From: Talinum fruticosum
Lineage: Eukaryota > Streptophyta > Magnoliopsida > Caryophyllales > Talinaceae
DNA length: 64,000 nt
Direction of reading: 5' to 3'
Assembly: GCA_021018815.1 (NCBI GenBank)
Contig: JAITYX010000016.1
Coordinates: 1,370,001-1,434,000, forward strand
In this document: piece by piece, positions 57,693 through 64,000 of the stretch
Position numbering within the stretch: position 1 is the stretch's first letter
How the letters are laid out: the number at the start of each line of letters is the position of its first letter
Made by a program: the position numbers and the translations under genes
The notes under the pieces: generated by a model
The model's input: the letters and a program-made list of their open reading frames with translations, nothing else
Database searches by the model: none
What the model was told of the DNA's origin: nothing

Positions 57693-59380
57693 TGTTAAAC
57701 ATCATTTTTATCGGTTTTTAAGGCTTTATTTAACCCAATTTCGAGATGATTTCAATGATATTTATTCAGTTTTGGATTAGATTTTGTTTATTTTCTCCTT
57801 ATCGTCAACTAAGCTCGTAAATCTCTTTATTTCAGTGTTTTGGGCTTAAATTTGAGAGCTTCGAGACAAATTTGATGAAAAGTGATGAAGAGGAGAGTTC
57901 GGGCCCAAGAGGAAGCAAGAAAGAAGCCTTAAACACATCAAGAGACATTGCACGGCCCCCTGTGCAAAGTTGCACAGCCGTCTAGATCATCGGCGAAAGG
58001 TTCGAAGTCAAGGAAGGCCACACGGCCCCCGTACGTAAATCTCTTTATTTCAGGTTTTTGGGCTTAAATTTGATAGTTTCGAGACAAATTTGATGAAAAG
58101 TAATGAAGAGGAGAGTTCGGACCCAAGAGGAAGCAAGAAAAAGCCTTAAACACATCAAGAGATGTTGCACGGCCACCTGTGCGAAGGCCGCACGACCGTG
58201 CGGATCGTCGAGTAAAGGGTTCGAAGTCAAGGAAGGCCGCACGACCCCTCGTACGCATCTCGCACAGCCGTGCCGAGGCTGCAGAATTTGAAGTCGTGCA
58301 CGGCCGTGTGAAATGGGTAGAGAGTTCAGGGTTTTCACACGTGCCCTCGTGCGTAAGTCGCACGTGCTGTGGGAAACCGTAGGCGGAATTTCGCATGGTA
58401 CCTCGTGCGACCCTTGCACAGCACGTGCAACGACCGTTTCCGCGGATATTTAAGTTTCCTAATTGTAATTTTTAGGGATCTTTTTCCAGAATTCTAAATT
58501 TTAGTTAGGGTTTTCGAGAGGCGGCCCCAAAGGAGACTCAAGAACACTCAATTCTAATTTTCTACTTCAAGTTTATGTATGATTGAATCGCTTCAAGTTT
58601 TTATTCGGTAATCGTAATTTCTTCTCTTTATCTTTTCTTCACAATTTCTCTTCGCTTCTCCATCGCTATGTTCCCTATATTTTGTCAATTATCTAGTATC
58701 ATGTTTAGGGACTAATTTCTCTACTTAGGTTGGAATTGATCCCTATTATGCCTTGATAATCATGAATTTAGTACCAATTGAATTGTTCCATGCTTGTTAG
58801 GTTAGAATTTACTTCGTTCATCACTTTTTCATTGATTACCTCGAAAGAGGACTCTTTTGCTTTTATTAGGGTTTCGTAAACATCGAAAGATGAAAACTTA
58901 CCTAGAATGACGTTGTTAGCGATTAGAACTTCATTATGAAAATAATTTAGGTTTTAATCTGGGGTTGTGAGATTCATTCTTTGTGATTTTTCTCTTTGTT
59001 AATCCTATGAAAATAGGTGATTAGATTGTGCAAGATTAGTTTTTGACCTTCGAAAGTAGGCGAAGATAGGTTTAACTCGGTGTCTTCCCCTTCTAAACTC
59101 GCTAGCATAGGCAAATCTCAAGCGGTATTCGATTCCGATTTCGTGTATAGTAGTGTGATTAATCCCAATCTAAGACTTGTTTCTCATTGATTTCTCATTA
59201 GTTATTCTCGTTATTAGTTGAATCGGAAAAGCAAATCACTATCGAACCGAGTTTTATCTAGATTAGAGTTTTTGGTGGATTTAGTATTTGAAAGCGAGTT
59301 CCTCGTGGACACGACCCGTACTTGCCAGCTTCCTACCTACAGCCTACACCGTGCACTTGCGGTATATTATTTCTCGAACA
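57693..59380 (+). mobile_element. Solo LTR of the Athila-type family, with internal duplication
   Basis: It begins TGTTAAACATCA and ends TTTCTCGAACA and is colinear with the LTRs at 3078 and 9041. It is longer (1688 bp) because about 218 bp are duplicated in tandem (57816-58033 and from 58034). No internal region follows. A clear target duplication is lacking: GTAGC on the left and GTGGC one base off on the right is the nearest pair. So it is a solo LTR with decayed flanks, or a fragment. Confidence 0.8.
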
Positions 59381-59448
59381 AGTGGCTTAGTGTTAAATTA
59401 TTCTTTATAATCAGGAAATAATTATTAAAAATTATTTTGGTTCTTTAA

Positions 59449-59860
59449 AGGGTGAAAATTATTATTAGGACTTATTTATGAAAGATTTTTGTGGTTTTTA
59501 TGATTAAAAGAGGTTGATTTATGCATGAGTTATAAATTTTAGGAGAATCGGAAAATTAATCTGAAATTCTCTAATTTTAAAATTTCGCCATAATTTATAT
59601 AATCGTCTAAAAATTTTAAAAACAATATGATAGATGGATTTATACTTTCTCCACATTTTAGTTTTTGAATTGATTAATTTGGACTTAATCGAGATAGTTA
59701 TTAATTTTCTCCCGTAATCGTGCAATTTATCATTGAAGTCGACCCATGTGATAAACTTGAGTTTTTATGATATTTATAAATTTTGGTTGCTGTTTATTAT
59801 AAAGTAAAAGTTATAGGCAACACTTATACCTTTCTATATTATGCTCATTAATTCAATTAG
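59449..59860. repeat. Direct duplication of about 410 bp, right copy
   Basis: Partner of 57202-57612 in the same orientation. Confidence 0.85.
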
Positions 59861-60666
59861 TATAAATTAAAATAAAATTGTATTAATGATTTAGTTGTAA
59901 CTTTTATTTGTCTCTCCCTTCTTAGGTATCAAAAGAAGACGATCAACCTAAAGAGTTCATATTGCCAATGTCTAATAAAGAATCGACGTGCCCACTTTGA
60001 TGACATTTTGCTATATTGGAAATATGGAATAAAGAGCCTAATTTTTTTTAATGAATGATAGATATTATTGTTAAGAGGATTTTAAATTAAAATTCAGGTT
60101 TTTTAGTAATTTGTGTTTTATTATCAAAGCGTCGAATGTTTTATTTATGTTTTATACTATTTTTTTAAGTGGTATATTGTTGAGAAAAAAAAAGAGTCTC
60201 AATTAAATTTAAGTTTATGTTTTTATAGTAAGTATATAAAGGGTGATTTTGAACCTAAAAACATGACTTTAATAGAAGCTTTTGACTAGCCGATTACGAG
60301 CCGAGCTTAGGGTTGAGCTTTTGATGAGCCGAACTTGGGCTCGAGCTTTGCGAGCCGAGCTCGAGCTTGATTGTGCCGAGCTCGATAAGCCACGAGCCGA
60401 ACTCGAATTACAAATGATACACACGAGCCGAGCTCCGACCTAGTAGGTTCGGGCTTGATTCGGCTCGAATACACCCCTAATGATATGTATCTTACAAAAT
60501 GGTAAATTTAAATGTTTTGTCTTAACTTAAATTGATGTATTTCATGATTTAAAATTTTATTAAATTGAATTTCATTCTTCATTATGAGTTGTCTACCCTA
60601 AAAATAAAAAGCTCTAGGAGAATTATTATTATATATAATTGTGTCTAACATTGCTCTTTTTAAATA

Positions 60667-61205
60667 GCGCAAACATAACAAACGGGAAAAAACAACTCAA
60701 AATTAGGGGAGGGGGCGAGGAGATTCAACGACTCCAAAATTAGGTAGGACGACGCAACAACAGATGAAAATTAGGGAGGGTGTAGATGATTCAGCATACC
60801 TGGTTGGATTTCTTACGAGTTCGTCGTTCTTGGCAGAGTTGCCAACGAGTTCGTCGTCTTCCACAGCATCACCGACGAGTTATTCTTCTGTCTTCTTCGT
60901 TCTCCCTTACAACGTATCAGGGCGTGAGGGAAAGGGAGACCGAAAGGGAGAGAAAGGTTAAGGGGAGACTGACAGGGAGAGCGAGAGGCAGGGTGAGATA
61001 GAGAGAGGAAGGAGAGTCAGAGGTACCCATACTCTCGATCTGGACATGGAGACGTAATAGAAGCTGTTGAAGAGGGGATAGAAAATAATAAAATTAACCA
61101 TGATTAAAAAATATGAATGGTTTAGATCTATCATTTTTAATAGACGATCTTGATTTGTCAATTACCATAGTTAAAAATTTTTCAAATTATGGTAGTATTT
61201 TCATT
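60667..61205. other. Unclassified insert between tandem repeat units
   Basis: This segment has no counterpart in the other repeat units. It holds GGGGAGGGGGCGAGGAG, several CGAGTTCGTCGTTC words and GA-rich sequence. The two short frames of about 65-71 codons at 60764-61001 match no family known to me. No terminal repeats were identified. Confidence 0.35.
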
Positions 61206-61998
61206 TGACATAATAGTAATTTTAATATTTTGTCTTAATTTGAATTGATGTATTTCATGATTTAAAATTTTTATTAAGTTAGAATTTCATTTTCATTATG
61301 AGTTGTCTTTACCCCTAAAAAAATGCTCTAGAAAAAATTATTATAATATATAAATGTGTCCAACATTGCTCTTTCTAATATACGCATGACTCTGAAGAAA
61401 CCATTAAAAAATTACTTTAAAAAAGTGACCATTAAAAATAATTTTTTTGAGGAATTAAAAATAATTGGTTAGGAAAAAAGGTAATAAATTAAATTCTCAT
61501 CAATGATTACAATAAAAGATGTGTGAAGGGAAGGGACAAATTTTATTTAACTTATAAGAAGTTGTAAGCAACTTAAGGAGATGTAAGGAGTTGTAAGCAT
61601 GTGATTTTTGAAGAATGACGTTGTGTGTCGTGGAATAATTTTGGCAGCAAAGGTTATTTGGAAAAAAGACGATGATATGTGTCTTGTAAAATAAAAACTT
61701 CAATATTTTGTCTTAATTTAAATTGATGTATTTCATGATTTAAAATTTTATTGAGTTGAATTTCATTTTCATTATGAGTTGTCTTTACCCTTAAAAAATG
61801 CTTTAGGAAAAATTGTTATTATTACATATAATTGACTCCGACATTGCTCTTGTTAAATATGCATGACTCTCAAGACATCATTTAAAATTTGCAGAAAAAA
61901 AGTGATCACTAAAAGTAAAATTAGCTTTTTTGAGGAATTAAATAAATTGGAATAAAAGAAAAAGGTAATATATTAAATTCTCATCAATGATTACAATT

Positions 61999-62916
61999 AG
62001 ACTCGGGTAATGGACCGGTAGTCCATTGGGTTTAAACGATCGGGGCTTAAAAATAGGGTACAAGCCCGTTTAATTGTTTATTTGGACTGGGCATTTAATG
62101 ACCTCGCTTAACATAGTTAATCGGCCCGGCATCTGGGCATACTAACGGGCCGCTCTATTCTACTCTCTCGCTCTGTCTCTCACTCGGTGCTTATGTCACT
62201 TTGACTCTCGCCTTGCTTCTTCTACTCTCTCTCTCCTCTTTTGCTCTTGCTTGCTCTATCTTGCTCTCTCTCTCGATCTTTTCTTGCTCTGGCTCTTCTC
62301 TTGCTCTCTTTGTCGCTCTTTGATTCACAAATTCAATGAAGAAGCCGTTGAAAGCCTCGAAAATTTCCAACTCGAGAGCCTTACTCGATATCCGAAAGGC
62401 ATGTGATGTTTAACTTTCTTAAATTTCTCATTCCCGGAAATTAGGGTTTTCAAGGGAGTAGGAATTGTTGGAAGTATTGAAGGAAAGTAATGTGTTAGAC
62501 TAGAAATTAGGGATTCGAAAGTTATCGTCTTTAGAGTCGGTGGCTCGGAAAGATAAGGTATTTATATGGGCACAAGAGGGCTAGGGCCATGGTGGGTGGG
62601 AAGAGGAGAGTTTTGAGTCTAAGCTTTTAGAGTGAGAAAGGAAAGGGAGTTCCATTCCCTTGCCCATTTAGTTGATGAGTTCAATGGGGAATTTCATCGA
62701 ACAGGTGGTGGTCTGTTGAAGGATAGCAATGGTGGGGTTTTTGTTAGATTTAGTTTAGGCAAAAGTTTTGTGGGGGTGAGTTGGGGTTTCAATAGATGGC
62801 ATTAATGGCGGAGGGGGCGAAGGAGAGAGGGAGATTTTTGAAGGGGAGACCGAGACGGAGAGAGAGGAGGGTAAGCTAGTGGGGACTAGCAGTAACCCTT
62901 ATGTTGGTATTCTTTA
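61999..62916. other. Unclassified region with GGCCCGG and CT/GA-rich parts
   Basis: The start (about 62000-62155) has GGACCGGTAG, CAAGCCCGTTTAAT and ATCGGCCCGGCATC words, as in subterminal zones of hAT-like elements; a CTCT-rich stretch and GA-rich stretches follow. No terminal repeat or gene was established. An ATG at 62336 opens a frame of 25 codons only. Confidence 0.35.
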
Positions 62917-63177
62917 CTAGCTCCATAGCTGAGATTGCACCTCATGTTTTATGTCACTTACAGTCCTCTTTAACTCCATAGCTTTATCCATTTTGCCTAC
63001 ATTCATGGGCAGCTTTGCACCAGCTTCTATTAGAGCTTCTTTAATTTCCAATGTAGAGTCTCCGTATTGTAGTTTTGCCGCCAAGTCCATAGCTATTTCT
63101 TGCTGATTGTTGATAGCATTTACTTCTAGGGATGTATAACTTAACAAAATGCTCACTATCTGGAGATTTTTACACAT
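62917..63177 (-). pseudogene. Ankyrin-repeat/PGG-type protein fragment
   Basis: The 86-codon minus-strand frame reads like the region just before the PGG membrane domain of plant ankyrin-repeat proteins (ITN1/ACD6-like group): an ankyrin end (SILLSYTSLEVNAINNQQEI, then AMDLA) followed by the linker KRTVSDIKHEVQSQL. It stops right after QSQL, where full proteins go on with the TTNSVTVVAVL-type membrane part, and nothing of that is seen downstream. Upstream ankyrin repeats are also absent. It is therefore an isolated piece, left by truncation or carried in by a transposon. Confidence 0.75.
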
Positions 63178-63489
63178 ACAAATGATATCATTTCAATTAA
63201 TGAAGTGGCAGATTATTTTGGAAATTCACCTTGTGAGATTATTTATTGTTAATGACATTAACTAGTTAAAATGTAAATTATGACAATTTTTTGGGCATTT
63301 TTTTGGGGAAATTGGAAAGAAAAAAAGGCTTAATTGGTAGATTTTTGGGGTTGAAATGTTCAAGTATTTAGGATTTTTTTTTTAAAAAAAATTTAAGTTT
63401 GATTTTGTGACTATTTTGATGGCCCACACAGGAGGACAGTAATGTGTGCTGATTGCAGATTGTCTAATGAAAATATGTACTAGGATTGG
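63178..63489. other. AT-rich spacer, nothing recognised
   Basis: Poly(A)- and poly(T)-rich sequence between the ankyrin fragment and the last LTR. Confidence 0.4.
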
Positions 63490-64000
63490 TGTTAGGAAGA
63501 ATTAAGTCCTAAAATTATAACCGCAAGTGCACGGCGTAGTTTTAGCTAGCCTGGCAAGCACAGAGTCGTGTCCATAGAGAGTTGTGTTTCAAATATCAAG
63601 GTTAACCTAAACTTTCTATCTAGGCGAATCAACACAGATGAGATAGATATGGTGATTAAACGAACCTATAGAGTAATAAAAAAAATACTCGAGTTGTGAT
63701 TGTACCACTTAATAAACTAATTAATCAAGTCAAGTCTAAACCAACCCAAGTTTATATAAGTATTTAGTAGTGGTAAGTTGCACCATCAAAACCTACTCAA
63801 GCCATACTTTGGAGGGTCATGAGTTAGTCTAATTATTCTAACCACCTACTTTCGTGGGGTTAGCCCAACTAAACTACAAAAATAGCAGCCTCGGACCTAG
63901 TTAGAATTCGGGCTATTTTTATGCCAAAATCCCAACTATTCTCTTTATCCATACTAACAAATTGACTCCACCTTTTAGTGATAGATCAACCGCCTAAAAA
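63490..64000 (-). mobile_element. Partial LTR, minus strand, cut by the window edge
   Basis: On the minus strand the segment ends with GCCGTGCACTTGCGGT, then TATAATTTTAGG and CTTCCTAACA at 63490. The CCGTGCACTTGCGGT box and the GGACACGACTCTGTGCTTGC words match the ends of the Athila-type LTRs in this window. The start of the LTR lies beyond 64000. No internal region is seen on its 3' side, so it is either a 3' LTR or a solo LTR. Confidence 0.7.

Larger units (their letters stand above)
54962..60479. mobile_element. hAT-type element, 5.5 kb, with perfect 8-bp target duplication
   Basis: The ends are inverted repeats TAGGGGTGTA (left) and TACACCCCTA (right). ATGATATG flanks both sides exactly (54954-54961 and 60480-60487); 8-bp duplications mark hAT insertions. 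Both subterminal zones are dense in GAGCCGAGC / GCTCGGCTC words, with about 250 bp on the left and 190 bp on the right. No hAT transposase frame was found in the 5518 bp. Inside are a GC-rich first-exon-like stretch with a splice donor (near 56953), a 410-bp direct duplication, and an LTR of the Athila-type family at 57693. Confidence 0.9.
54457..61998. repeat. Tandem repeat of about 480 bp, four copies, interrupted
   Basis: Units start near GCATGTGATTTTT..GAATGAC and contain TTTGTCTTAATTTAAATTGA, ATTATGAGTTGTCTTTACCC, GTGTCCAACATTGCTC and TCATCAATGATTACAAT in fixed order. Copies: 54457-54878 (short), 54879-54961 continued at 60488-60666, 61206-61596 (start missing) and 61597-61998. The second copy is split by the hAT-type element, and an unrelated segment at 60667-61205 separates copies two and three. 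No frame is conserved, so it looks noncoding. Confidence 0.8.

Overview
This is plant nuclear DNA, most likely from a flowering plant and probably a eudicot. The only host genes seen belong to plant families: BAHD acyltransferases, a family-1 UDP-glycosyltransferase with a PSPG box, and an ankyrin-PGG type fragment. The rest is plant transposable elements: Ty3/gypsy and Ty1/copia LTR elements, Helitrons with CTAG ends, a CACTA element, a hAT-type element and Tourist- and Stowaway-type MITEs. Spacers are very AT-rich with long (TA)n and (TTA)n runs. The species cannot be told from the sequence. No tRNA, rRNA or CRISPR array was seen.

Layout. 1-11550: an old minus-strand Ty3/gypsy element in decay (gag, protease, RT, RNase H remains). 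A later plus-strand gag-protease-only element of Athila type (3078-10542) split its gag gene, leaving a 4-bp target duplication, and a third LTR (1-719) cuts it at its 3' side. 11551-24600: AT-rich sequence with a Tourist-like MITE, two copies of another TTA-flanked element in opposite orientation, and several Helitron ends. 24616-31838: a cluster of three BAHD acyltransferase copies. The first (plus) has three frameshifts, the second (plus, 28436-29851) is intact, and the third (minus) has one frameshift. 32815-37465: copia remains enclosing a decayed glycosyltransferase fragment. 37889-39299: a CACTA element with a 3-bp target duplication. 39870-41043: a decayed TPR-protein copy. 43025-44458: a UGT73-like gene with two single-base frameshifts. 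46428-52422: three Helitrons head to tail, the middle one split by a solo LTR with a perfect 5-bp target duplication. 52694-54156: a fourth, heavily broken BAHD copy. 54457-61998: a tandem repeat of about 480 bp, split by a 5.5-kb hAT-type element (54962-60479) with a perfect 8-bp target duplication; that element itself carries an LTR of the Athila-type family. 62917-63177: an ankyrin-PGG fragment. 63490-64000: the edge of another LTR.

Function. The only protein gene that reads through intact is the BAHD acyltransferase at 28436-29851. Together with its three broken paralogues and the broken UGT73-like gene, it looks like the remains of a local family expansion for acylating and glycosylating small molecules. 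A shared pathway is inference only. Clear biological signals are: (i) frameshifts at the same CT tract in two BAHD paralogues; (ii) a changed DFGWG motif in all four copies; (iii) an inverted pair of BAHD copies (intact and frameshifted) about 600 bp apart that could form double-stranded RNA; (iv) a duplicated G-box upstream of the intact copy; (v) a well-dated nesting order of transposons supported by exact target duplications.
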